Below, piece by piece: positions 12,201-24,200 of a stretch of DNA of 64,000 nucleotides; the first letter of the stretch is position 1; each line of letters starts with the position of its first letter. Position numbers and translations under genes: made by a program. This DNA is from Liolophura sinensis. Taxonomy: Eukaryota > Mollusca > Polyplacophora > Chitonida > Chitonidae. The stretch is taken from positions 26,585,385-26,649,384 of the forward strand of contig NC_088295.1 in the NCBI RefSeq assembly GCF_032854445.1. The letters run 5' to 3'. The notes beneath the pieces are model-generated. The model ran no database searches and was not told the origin of the DNA. It saw only the letters and a list, made by a program, of their open reading frames with translations.

Positions 12201-15200
12201 CCCTGATAGCACAATCGAATCTACCGCTTCAGGGGTGGTAGATTCAGGATCAATCCTGGGTTTGGTCAAACCTAAGACCTTAAGAAAGAGGAAGTTGTAA
12301 CATCCTTGCTTGCTGTTTAGCATTAAGGGGATAGTGCAACAGCTGGTTGACTCGTTTTAGTATATTGGCTCGGGCTGGGCGGCTTACTTGCCTTCGGTAA
12401 ATGGTCTCAGTGAAGCAGCACTAAAAGAGCGGTGGAAATCCGTCCTGCAACAAGGAGGCGTATTACATACACTCTAAGGACTCCCTCGTCGTCATATGAC
12501 TGAAATATTGTTAAGTGCGACGTTAAACCCCAAGCACTCACTCACTACCTCACTCACTCACTTCTACTTGTTATTTCAGTCTTCACTCAGGCTCCAAATC
12601 TTGAACCCAATTGACTGAATTGTGCATGTGTAACTTTGATGCCATGAATCTGTAGAAAAGTTGTTTATGTAGCAATATATTTACAGGAATGTTTGCCATT
12701 AGGAGTTGATCACGACTGGTTGAAGATGGTGTTCTCGTCCTGTGGAAAAGTTCTTTATGTTAGTCTTCCTAAATATCAGTCCTCGGGAGACCCAAAAGGG
12801 TTTGCCTTTGTTGAGTTTGACACGGTGGAAAGTGCTCAGAAAGCTTGCAGTGTGAGTATATGATCGTTTGCAAATACTTGTATTTAAAGAAAGTTATATT
12901 TTGGGAGATATGGTATATTTTTGCAAATAAATTAGTGAGTAAAATTTTATTTATAAATGTGTTGTAAATTTCCCAGCAGTATGCACATCAAAAATCAAAG
13001 CTACATGTTCTATTTGAACCACTTGTTTTTTGTATATTGTAATAAAATAAAGCTTTGGCCTTGGCTGATATGGCTAAAAGGTTGATGGAATTTTTAAAAA
13101 GAATTTTCTTCTTCAGCTTCTGAACAACCCACCTGCATATGCTGGAGACCAAGCTGGGCGATTTCCTAAAACTAGCAAAACATTAACACACTTAGAAAAA
13201 CAGCTGCCAGAGTTAGAAGATCAGGCTGGTGATAAAATCTCAGAGCAAACTGAAGGTAAAACAAGAGATCATTTGCAGTTTAGGGCTTTATTTGGAATTC
13301 AAGTGACATTTCGGTTTTAAGGCCTTAGGAGCTAAAAATGAACTAACTATGGACTACTGTTTTGTATACAAAATGGACTCCTGTCTTGGAGCTTGAGAGT
13401 TTATGGGGATAAGGGTGATAATTCTTGTTAGCATTTTGTTCTTCATGTCTCACAAAGGCATTTCGGGCTAAAACAGTACTTCAAAACAAAATATTTGATC
13501 TTGGATGTTCAAACTTATACTTCCACTGCAAAGAATCAGCTGTGAAAATCTAAGCCCAAAATTGATTTGTAAAACAGGCACCTTGTACTGAAACTGCACC
13601 GACAGCTGCAACAGTTTTGCAATTACCAGTATCTGCAAGAGCACTATTTAATTAGGTGTTAGCTAATTTTTAAATCTCTGAAACAGTATTTCCTCATAAC
13701 AAGACTTTTTGTGATGAAATCCTCCTCCTCCTCATCTGCCTGATCTCGTGATGTACACTTAGATATAAACATTCTTAAAATGTCTGTGAGTTTATTCCAT
13801 CTATGATATGATGCTATTTATCATTTTCAGGGTTTTCTGCATGTGGCCTTGTGTAGACAATTGATTGGGTCTGTGTTTGGTGTTTTGCAGGGGGTGAATT
13901 TCTAAAGACAGATGAGATCAAAGCCACAGATACACCAGCAGTAAAACCTAGTAAAAAGCAGAGAAAAAGACAGCGACAATTGAGTGAGTGTAGCACAGAG
14001 AGTAGTGAAGACTGTTCTGTGAAGAAAAAACAGAAAGTCACAGAGGTTCCAGAAACAGTAGTGAAACTTGAGGGGGAAACTCAGGTAAAAGACACAGGTG
14101 AACAGGTAAAAGAACCAAGAGCAAAACGAAAACGTCACGAAACAGATGAGGGCCAAGAGGCTGCTGCTAAGGTAAAAGAGGGTTCTGAAGGTGATGGTAA
14201 ACAGAAAACAGAGAAGAGAAAGACACAAGACACAAGTTTGGATCAGCCACCACCATGCAAAGAATCAAGACAAGATTTAACAAACGAGGAGTCAAAGAAA
14301 TCAAGAAAGAAAAAAAATAGAACAAGAAAACGAAGAAATACAGAAAAAGAAGTTCCAGAACTAAGAGTTATTCCAAAGTAAGTGTGACACATCTGCAGTT
14401 AATCCACATTTTTAAATTTTGGCACATCGACAAAGATTCTGATCCTGGTATTACCCTAAACACAGGAAGCATTCTATCATAATTTTACAGAATGATTATA
14501 ACAGTTTTAATGCTCCTTGCTTTACGTCATAAAGGACTTCTGAAAAACACTTTACTCTGAATTTATTAATGGACTAAAATATATCTTCTTGTGTAGGTTT
14601 CAGGTCTACAAAGTTCTCATCACCAAAACCTTTTGGGATGTTGGAACAAATAGACAAGTATGCTAAAGTATGCTTTACTTTACCCACACCACAAAACACC
14701 AAATGTGACTTACAGATAGGCACACAATCAATGATAGACTGTGCAAAGGGGCACACACATTTTGTTGACAACTGATTGTCACCATGGTCCCCACAAGCAG
14801 TGGGAGAGCAGGAATTGGTAAATTCCCTGTCCATCACTTATGCTAGAAACCTCTGTTAATTTCATTGAAAGCTACTATATTATAAGTGAAACATTTAATG
14901 AAATCAGCTGATGAGACCCTGAGCATATCAAGACTACTGTATTCAGTTTGACTTTTATTATAACATAGGCACCAATGGTTGGCACTACGGAGTGATTACA
15001 TATCCCTTCAGAAAACAAACATGGCTAAACTAAAACAGGATCTGAAGTCATTGAAAGCTAAACAAGAAGCTGAGAAGCAAAGTAAGTTCGTACCAATCAC
15101 TCCGCTTTGATATACTTGATTCCTCGACCTTTTCATGTATGAAAGAGCAACTTTCAGAGCAATTTATTCACATTTATAATAAGATTTCGGAGACAAAACT

Positions 15201-18104
15201 ACATTGTGTGGATTGGCCAATTTCAGGGCTTCACAAGAGGTATAATTGTAACAGTCTACACATTTCCTCCTTTGTTCACCATTCTTAAATGTAAACCTTG
15301 TATCTGTACCCATATTTTGTCGTACAACTAGCATGGTAAGTATAGTAAGTTGGTATAATTTGATCTTACATCTGGTGTTGAATCCATAACCATCCAACCT
15401 TATAACTCTACAGCCACGCATGATGCTGTCTCGTATATCAGGGGATGTGGGTATAGTACATATAATTTATATTTCTAAATAAAAGTTTGTGTGTACAGTA
15501 TTAGAAACCTATATTTCTATATCAAAGTTTGTGTGTACAGTATTAGAAAACAAATGTGTTTTGCAGAATCATCGAATGAACAGCAGACTAAGCTCCCCAA
15601 AACTGAGCTAGTGTTTGTTCCTGATGTGATCCTGGATGTGAAGTCTGAGAACCCTCTAAAGAGAACAAAACTGCGAGTATGTCTAATGTCATTGTGTGCG
15701 TTTGTTGTTATTCTGATAGTGGTGGTTAAACCATTTGAACCGAAACCAGTGTCAAATAGGAGCATTGAATGACAAGTAGTCTTGGCTGCTTATATGGGGT
15801 CCCTAAGGCTATGCCCAGACCAGTTTCCTCCACTCAGAGTTGTTCTTCATTAACTTTCTTTAAAAATCCATATCATTTTCATTGGCCAGAATAAAAAAAA
15901 AAACTCCTACCCACAAAGAACTTTTTCAGGATGGACCTGGATACTGTCATGGTCCAAGATGCTGGAGATTACGAAGGTCATAGACAATATTAGACTGTAT
16001 GTCTGGAGATATTCAACCTACTTTAATTTTAGGTGGCTGAGGGGTTAGCACTCAAGCATGGCACAATGACTCAGGAGCTTCCCACCAATGCGGTTGCTGT
16101 GAGTTCAAGTCCAGCTCATGCTGGCTTCCTCTTTGGCCGTACGTGGGAAGGTCTTTCAGGCACCTGCAGATGGTTGTGGGTTTCCCCTGGACCTGATGCT
16201 GGCCGTCGTCGAATAAGTATAATATTCTTGAGTGCGGCATAAAACACCAATCGAATAAATAAATACTTTAATTTACAAAGGGGCCTCATTGGTTAGCATG
16301 CCAGCGTGGCGCAATGACCCAGAAGCCTCTCACCAATACGGTTGCTGGCCTCCTATCCAGTTGCATGTGGGAAGGTCTGACAGCAATTTGCAGATGGTTG
16401 TAGGTTTTTCCTGGACTGGGCTCTATTTCCACCCACCATAAAGGTGGCCACCGTTGTATAAGTGAAATATTCTTGACTATGGCATAAAGCACCAATCAGA
16501 TGAATAAATAAATTCAGAAAGTTTCAGGGTATATCTGCACAGGTATTCATTAAGTTGGCCATCCTCATATTACTGAAATATTCTTCAGACCAGCCTAAAT
16601 AACCAAGTGTAAATAATCAAGTAGGTCACAACCCCAGACACCAAATTAAGCTTGCAATGCTGTCTAGGCCCCAAAATTGTAATCATAACAGAAACTCTGA
16701 ACAGATTTAAACTGTGGTCCTTTGAGTACACACTTTTGTCAAGACATTTTTTCACAAGTGTAATATTAGAAGATTGGAATAAACATGCATGTGATTTTTA
16801 GGATCATTTTTAATACACCCCCGCCAGTAGGTGGAGCGTATTATGTTACAGCGATTTTGTTGGTATTCGTTGGTTACAGCGATTTTGTTGGTATTCGTGA
16901 ACACATTTGTTCACTTGTGCAGTTGTCATGGTAGCCACATACCTATCGTCAACACTCATGAAGATTCCCCTCAGGGGTTATACTCATTACAATACTGCTG
17001 GTATTCTTTTATACATTTCACACAAATGCATATGTTGGGGCGTATGTTGTGTTCAGTAGAACTTGTTTCTTTGTGCATTCCTTGTGCTGCTATATAGCCA
17101 TAATGCTAACAGTACCCGTTTTTGTTTGACATTCTCAAATTGGGTTCCATGCCATTATTTGATTACTTAATCAACCTTATACTTATAGGATCAGCTAGCT
17201 AAGTATGGAGAAATTGCTTACTTAGATGTGAAGGATGGAATGACCTGTGGGCGTATCCGATGCACATCAGCAGAAAGTGCCAGTAAAATACGAGACGCTC
17301 CTGTGGAAGGATGTATATTTAAACTGCTTCAAGGTAAAAATTGAATTGCTTGTATTGATACACCATTATTACATAGCCTATAAACAATTGAGGTAAATTA
17401 TGATGTTTGTTCTGTTATAAAGAGTTAGAGCTTTTGGATGTTCATGTAATTGCTTAATGATTTTGAATTTCAACAGTTTTATGACAAGTAAAATGGCAAA
17501 ATATGACAATATTTTATTGGGACATGAAAATTTGTTGTGATCATTTTGTTTTCATGTTTTTAAGGTGAAGAAGAAACACAGTACTGGGAGAAATTGAAAT
17601 CTGATAGACTTAGCAAGTTCAACCAACAGAATAAGACAAAGAAGAGAGGTGCAGACAAGGTAAACAATCACATCCAATGGACAGGTTTACACACTCACAA
17701 ATTATAACATTTTCTGCCTGCAGAGAAATTTGTCGAACTTTTTTGATTCCTGTATTCACTGATTCTCTGTTATGTACATGTACTATGGGCATGATGGGCA
17801 ACTCATAGATCCAAGAAAGTTAGCTAACGTACAGGCTATTTCTCATTTACAAAACTTGCATCACAATGCCTATGCTTCACTCTTCTTTTTCAAATGAGAA
17901 CAGTGATATTAACAGTTTGCTCTATGAACTTTTCAGTAAAATAAGCAAGTTAGTTTCAAGTTTTGCAATTCTTCTTTAATGAATAGCATAGCCGCATTTT
18001 GACTGACTGATTTTTTTTCCCATCATTTACAGCTGATTGAGAGAGCAGAACGAGTCCAGGCTAATGTCATACAGGGAAAACACATCATTTTCGCAGATGA
18101 ATAA
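9278..18104 (+). CDS. LARP7: La-related protein 7 (LARP7), 12 exons, 561 aa
   Basis: Nuclear La-family RNA chaperone that binds the 3' ends of 7SK (controlling P-TEFb) and U6 snRNA. Exons: 9278-9376, 9697-9775, 10112-10212, 11068-11148, 12687-12851, 13117-13255, 13891-14377, 14969-15081, 15567-15676, 17189-17333, 17565-17659, 18033-18104; phases close exactly (561 aa; human about 580). La motif about 30-105 (YFSDANLQKDRFL). RRM1 about 114-180 (RNP2 VYVECL, RNP1 KGFAFVEF). A Lys/Arg/Glu-rich linker fills exon 7. The C-terminal xRRM (about 430-545) has the YLD RNP3-type triplet and the extra helix YWEKLKSDR that distinguish LARP7/p65. An in-frame ATG at 9197 would add 27 residues, but 9278 has the better context (A at -3, G at +4). 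An AATAAA overlaps the stop codon (18100-18105) and an ATTAAA lies at 18136-18141. Introns hold several SINEs and a decayed exon copy. Confidence 0.93.
11414..11833 (+). pseudogene. Decayed duplicate of LARP7 RRM1 exon, split by a SINE
   Basis: Segments 11414-11439 and 11797-11825 resemble the acceptor and start of the real LARP7 exon at 12687 ('tttacag', then 'gagttgat.a.gactggtt', then 'aagat.gtgttctc'). Relative to the real exon this copy lacks 16 nt just after the acceptor and diverges after about 45 nt. The halves are separated by a 357-bp repeat flanked by an 11-bp duplication, so a SINE landed inside an already duplicated, noncoding exon copy. Confidence 0.65.
11429..11807 (-). mobile_element. 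SINE-2 ((ACTC)n-tailed tRNA-derived SINE) with 11-bp TSD
   Basis: The element body is 11440-11796, flanked by direct repeats of tatgactggtt at 11429-11439 and 11797-11807. Read on the minus strand it starts with a tRNA-like head (B-box-like 'aggtcaattctggg') and ends 'gttaaacccgaagcactcaa' followed by a (CACT)n tail. It has no coding capacity, so it is a non-autonomous retroposon. An inverse copy lies at 12196-12559. Confidence 0.75.
12185..12570 (+). mobile_element. SINE-2 copy, inverse orientation, 11-bp TSD
   Basis: The body is 12196-12559, flanked by acttctacttg at 12185-12195 and 12560-12570. It is homologous along its length to the reverse complement of 11440-11796, including 'ccgtcctgcaa', 'ctctaaggactccctc' and the tail 'gttaaaccccaagcactcac'. 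It sits in the same LARP7 intron, about 120 bp before the RRM1 exon. Confidence 0.75.
15125..15421 (-). repeat. Transposon-like coding fragment, related to 19980-20130
   Basis: On the minus strand an 85-codon frame ends with CEALKLANPHNVVLSPKS. The plus strand at about 19990-20090 encodes the closely similar CEALELVNPANVVLSPKS, and noncoding similarity continues past the stop ('attgc.ctgaaagttgctct'). Two diverged copies in opposite orientation in different genes suggest an old transposable element with a protein-coding part. I do not recognise the family. Confidence 0.5.
15483..15549. repeat. 41-bp tandem duplication before LARP7 exon 9
   Basis: The block 'aagtttgtgtgtacagtatt' with its flanks occurs twice, 41 bp apart, ending 18 nt before the exon 9 acceptor at 15566. 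The second copy lies within the likely branch-point region of that intron. Confidence 0.75.
16033..16262 (+). repeat. SINE-1, full-length-like copy
   Basis: The copy begins with a pol III A-box-like 'ggtggctgaggggttagcac', has a B-box-like 'tgagttcaagtccagc', a body with 'cgtgggaaggtctttcagg' and 'ggtttcccctgg', and ends 'aaaacaccaatcgaataaat'. This head, body and A-rich tail identify a tRNA-derived SINE. It lies in the long LARP7 intron between exons 9 and 10. Confidence 0.8.
16281..16513 (+). repeat. SINE-1, second copy directly downstream
   Basis: This is the same family and orientation as 16033-16262, starting 18 bp after the first copy's tail. Its head ('tggttagcatgccagcgtgg') and tail ('caccaatcagatgaataaat') are clear. 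Serial insertion into the A-rich tail of the first copy is the simplest explanation. Confidence 0.75.
16843..16899. repeat. Short tandem duplication
   Basis: The block 'acagcgattttgttggtatt' with flanks occurs twice in tandem, about 28 bp apart, in the LARP7 intron. No coding role is evident. Confidence 0.7.
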
Positions 18105-18251
18105 ATCTGGAGGGTATGAGAAAGTGATGTTGAACATTAAAAGTTCTATTGTAAATATACTTAATTTACAGATAATGTCAAGGAATGAGACATTATTCCT
18201 GTAAGTAAAGTGATGGTGACATCGTCTTTCTATGACAGGCTTTGTGTTGGA

Positions 18252-21200
18252 TTACTTCTTGGCTATAACCTGAAAATACCATACAGAAAATATTTCCATT
18301 AAGGGCAATATTCTTAAAGATTATACAATGACAATGCAATAGTCCCAGTTTTGGTAAAATGTACCAATATTTCATTTAAGAAATACATTCTTGCTATGGT
18401 TACTAGCAACAGCTTTACAGTCAATAAGGTGGAAGAGATTACAAATTTTTAACCTCATCCACCTTGTTGACTGTAAAAATTGCCATTTAACATTCACAGC
18501 AGGAACATTTTTTCCACAGTACATTTAATTTGGGTAATAAGTACTTGAATAGGACAGAAAATCGAGTCCTATCAACAAATTCACACCTATACTAAGTAGG
18601 CTTGGAAAATCCGAGCATATGTATTCAAAATAGCAGGTGGCCAACAACAACACATATACCAGGCGAAACCATTGCTCCTAAACAAGAGGGGGAACGAGTA
18701 TCAAATTGCTCAAAAATCCAGCTGTAGGAAATGAATCAGCAAACTGTTTTAACAGTGTAACCTTCATAACGTACTGATCTGTTTGTCAACTTTGACACTG
18801 ATGCGTTTCTCACCGGGAATGAACACTGCTGCCAAACGTGTACATATCACCTTCTAAACACCTGCTTTTAACCTTTCTATGATGCCATGACATCACAATA
18901 GCTTTTGTTATAAAATTGTTGTGTGACACATGGCATGAGGCATCTATAACCATTGATTTTTGTCAACACAAAGAACATCCTGTATTATAAATCGACTGGT
19001 CCATTCCACTTGCGTCATAAATGAGTATAACTTGATACTAGTATTAGTCTTTGGTCACCATCTTGACATGTAACACCAAAATGGTCAAGGGTTGCAGAGT
19101 GAGAGTTCTACCCCAGTATAAATGCGAGCACCATGCGTCTGTACATTGTCAAGGTTTGTACAGTGACTTCCAACAACTGATTCCACACCCATTTAATAAA
19201 TTTAGGATGGTTGGATTGAGTTCATTTGTCACAGATAATGTATTAAAAGGTTCTCCCACTTTCAAATCACTTTGAAGCAATTCACTGACATCTAACAGCT
19301 TCATGTTAAACCCCAAGCACTCGCTGACTCATTCTAACAGCTTCTGTTTAATAACTAAAGTCAACTTTATACCTGACAAGCTCAATTTAAACTTTATAAC
19401 AACTGCTTGATGTTGCCCATACCTTAGTAATTAAGGACTTGAGATGTTGGAAGTTCTTGCTCTTGGCAGAGTCAGTTTTGAGATGGTCATGAAGTCTGTT
19501 TAGATGATGTTCACTGACAATTTCCTGGCCAGGGGGATGCTGAAGAAACTGGATATGGGAAATTCGCATATATAATACATTTGATGGAAGTTTAGGCTTT
19601 ACTCAAAAATCACTTTTTATATATGACAGTGGTCAGTTATGTTGATTGGGGAAACTTGGTAGATTCAGGAGGAAACCGTTTCACCTCTCAGGTACAAACA
19701 AACCTCATGTCCCAGATAAAAGACAAACTTCACCTCCCAGGAACAAACTTCACCTGGATACAAGGCAAACTTCACCTCCTGGGTACAAGAAAAATTCATC
19801 TTGTAGGTACAAGACAAACTTCACCTCCCTGGCACAGGATACCAGGGTACTTACATAACATCATCTTCATTCAAGTGAGTTTGTCACTTTACAATGGTAA
19901 GGTACTGCTTGTTCCTCAGAAAACCATTACTGTAATTTTTCAACCTTTTCACAAGGTGTTACTCAAGCAAATTCTGAGGACATTATTCTGTGTAGTCTGA
20001 TAAAATTACTCTTTATTGTGAAGCCTTAGAATTGGTCAATCCAGCCAATGTAGTTTTGTCTCCAAAATCAAATTAAAAACATGCATAAATTGCACTGAAA
20101 GTTGCTCTTCCATATACGAAAAGGTTAGAAATTCAGGCACATTATATTTATGACTTCAGTTGACACAACACAGCTGAAATATTGTGGACGGAATGTCAAA
20201 TCATTTAATCATGACCAAACACACAATAAGGTCGGCTTTACTCCACTAGAATTACTTGCTGCATTATGTGCTATGAGACGGGATTTTGCAGCTTATAAAG
20301 ACAAGATAGAAGAATGTATCATGATGGACCAGTTGCATCCTGAAGCTGCTTTACTTCATGATTCAGTGTTAAAAGAAGCAACCTACCAAGCTCAGCAACT
20401 GCACTGTTCTCTGATCAACATGTATCCCATCAAACTCGTTCATCAATGAATTCACCAACAGTTTGTTCCAAGGTTGACTTAGGATCTTCAAAGCTAAGAA
20501 AATAGGACAAGTGGTCAACAGCTAGCTTTGATAACAAATAAATTTAATTAAAAGTTTATAATCCAATGTTGTGAAGTAGTAGCACATAAAATTTCACAGT
20601 GGAAGAATGCTTTCATTTAATTTTCAGATGCTGTCCGCATGATATTTATATATTTATTATGAAATGACTACGTTCTTGGAATATATATTTATTTGATTGG
20701 TGTTTTACGCCATACTCAAGAACATTTCACTTATATGACGGCGGCCAGTATTATGGTGGGAGGAAACTAGGCAAAACCTGGGGGAAACCCAAGACCATCC
20801 GTAGGTTGCTGCCAGACCTTCCCACTTACGGTCGAAAAGGAAGCCAGCATGAGCTGGACTTGAACTCACAGCAACCGGCTCGGAATATTAACATAAATGT
20901 ACAATTTTCCTGCATTCCGTGACATGTAAGACTTTGAATTTGAAAGGGCTAATTGCATTTAAATGATCCTGAAACTGGTTTTGGATTATTTTGTTGCAAA
21001 TTTTCTGGATTCGACTTGTGTGACAATAATTACCAAAATTGTAATTACAATAGCAATGTTGGCCTTTCATCCCTGTCAAAGTATTGATGACACAGAACCT
21101 GGCGATGTGTGGTGGTTTTCCCCAGGGCTTGGCCTCCAACTACCGTATGTATATGAAATATTTTTGATAAAGGTATAAAGCACCTATCAAATAAGATGTG

Positions 21201-24200
21201 TACAGTCATACAAGAAGATCTGGTATTAAATTTGGAAGGGTTACCCCTGACTACCTTTTGCCTTGTCAACTTCAAGAAGGTATCGGACTGTGTACAACAT
21301 ACAGCTGACGGCTACATCTCGGAGCCCACCACAGTCCTGAGAATATCAGAAGTGTAATTTATTCTTAATTTAGTCTTATTTAAACATGACATTCATGCAG
21401 TATTTTCACACTGTTTACACAATGTCCATTGGCCACTACTCATGCAATACTAGTTGACCACTGCTCGTACAGCCCAAAGAGACAGATTATCTTTATGATA
21501 GCTTACCTGTAAGAAAAGGAAACTTATTCACTTCTCAGCAATAAGAGTTGGCATTGTATGACTGAACTTAAGGATAACAATTTCCTGAGTACGGGTCCGG
21601 TATTTTCCCACTTTTTAAATACCTTGTTGATACTTTTAACTGTAATTGCTTTCTGTACTGAAGTTAATGACTTGGTAACTATTGAAACAGTGCATGATAA
21701 AGAACAAGTTATTCTCGTAAACAATTTCCTTGCCCAATCATGTGATTAGCAAGTAATAGGTGAAGGCTTACCTGTAGGATGGACTGCTGACAGTAGATCC
21801 AGATCACCCTCAGCTGTCTGAAGGTGAGAGGTTGGTCGTGTGGGAGGTCAGTGGCGGTGCTAGGATGTAGGATGAGCAGCTTACTTTGACAGGAACGAGA
21901 GAGGTAGGCAGCCAGGAGCCTTATAGCCTCTAGTCTGCTTGCTGACCTGTCAGTCTGCAGCCTTCTGATCACCTTTCTCAGGTTCACTTTGATGCCCTGT
22001 GCAGGCTGGACAAGACAACAGTAAATACTGCTTCACATTGCCATGGCCTTAGTTTTTCGCATTCTTAAATATATAAATTTAATCTGGGGCTGACAATTAA
22101 TACATGGGATAAAGAAAGAAATTGGTTCCCATTTATAAAATGTCGCATTTTTGCAGTTTGTATCAGATACAGGCCATATATCTAAAACAGAAAAGAATGG
22201 ATGCAGAGGTGATGTATGCTTGGTTTTATATATCGTACTTAAGAGACAAGACAGCACCTGGTTAAAACATATTTCAATCGAAAGCAGGATACAGAAGTTT
22301 TCTAAAAAGTAGCACACTTCATTATTTTAATGATATTTAACTGATTAACATGTAGAACAAAATGACAATACTGCACAAATGGCTGGTGTGAGCCCAGGCA
22401 GCCATCTTGAGAATTTTATCCAATCAAACTGATTAAAAATCTTATGTCATAATCTTTATTTTCTCTGAATTTATTGCAACTGAGGAATTTAAAATTTGCT
22501 CCTTCTTCTTTCTTGCATACAAGGGATGGTTTTCTTTCTTTTTCTTTTATAAACTACAGTAAAATTATTAAAACCTGTATTAAAATGTGTTCAAGCCGAG
22601 GTGCTTTCTCTGACGTCTGCGCAACTATGTCAGCACAGCTTTCATCTTTCAAGCCACCACTACAAAATAGATCAGCCTCAGTGATACTTAGATTTATTCT
22701 GTTTGTTTCAGAATAGAGCATGAATCTAGTTGTACAACAATCCTATTGTAAACATTTAACTGGAGTCAAAATCACCAGCACAACCACTCCTGAGGCTACG
22801 ACCTGAACCAGGAATACCCCGGCTGTGCATCTGCAGCTAGGCTTTTGAAACAGGGTCTTTGGATTTCCTTGTAAATGATACAAGGCCCGCTATATCAACA
22901 GTTCAAGCAGTGGAAGAATTATTCTTCCAGTATGTCCAATTTCTGAGAAAATCTTATTTATCACTTGGGCCTTCCACAACTTTTATCTATCACAGGCTAC
23001 TCTCAGACTATTATATGGAAAACACCTTTGACGTTAGAGAGCTAGAGTAAACATTACGTCACCTTGCCCTCGATAATGGAGACATGCTGAGGCTGTGTCA
23101 AGAAGAAGTTTCACTTCACTTTTACTTGGATGAGAAAATCTGAAAACGTATTTAATGCCGGGTTTAAGATAGTAATGGTAGTCTTTCAGATGACATTAAC
23201 ATTAGCCAGGTGCTGTCTTTCACTGTAACAATTTTTCAGTCATGGGTGACATATGAGATTGATACATACCACCACAGTTTTGCTACAAGCAAGCACCAGG
23301 TTGGCTGTAATCTGCAATGAAATATCTGTAAGTGCTGAGTTTTCTGGTCCCTCTAGGCATACCTCAATCTCCTTCAGAAAATCACCTCTCTGAAGAAGCA
23401 TGCTGGAAACTTCAAGATAAAACACCATTACTCATAAATTACTATACAATTCGGCACAAATGACCATTTTGTAAAATATATACTGCGGAATAATTAAAAT
23501 CTCCTTACTGAGTTTTTTACAGAGCTTGAAACAACATCCCACATGCTCACAGCAGTTCTCCTCAAAGTCTTGCTTGATTATCTCCCCTTAGTGCACATCA
23601 ACTAAATGAAGCCCTGTTCGAGTGAGAGTTACAAGGTACATGTAAGGATCCGAAATTCAGTTCTGATAACAGACACATTAAGCATGCAGCCTTACCCGTC
23701 TTTTCTGGTTGATCAGTATTTCCCAGCAGAGAACTGGATATGTACTGTAGACACATCTCTCTTACTTGACTGGAGATAGGCAATGCCTTTGTCACCAGAT
23801 TGATCACTGACAAGAAAACATTAATACTCTGGGACTAGATCTGATATGAACAGGAATCCTATTGTACTGGATATATCTAGAAACAAAGAGTTCCCAGCTT
23901 AAAAACCAGGCATATGAATTTCACCTGATGTACACCGCAATGTTGAATGGGCCAGAAATGAACTGAATGAATGAGTGATGATGACTTGATGCCACCTGAG
24001 CAATATTTCAGTCATTCTGTGGTAAGGAATATGAAAAAAATTGTCATGGATTTAACTTTAAAAGATGTAACTGGAATCGCTGTCAGGTTTATGCTCTGTA
24101 TAAAGCTCTTAACAACTCTTTTCACTTTCAACACGCTAAAACAAAATTAAATGGCTCCCATTTTAACATGAAATCATATAGACGGCAATACCAAAAATAA

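Noticed and set aside
13980-14381. 133-codon plus-strand frame as a separate gene
   Set aside because: It is the internal part of LARP7 exon 7 (the lysine-rich linker) starting at an internal residue; a minus-strand frame over the same bases is its shadow.
19623-20000. 125-codon plus-strand frame in a MEI1 intron
   Set aside because: Most of it is translation of the 25-30-bp minisatellite at 19680-19830.
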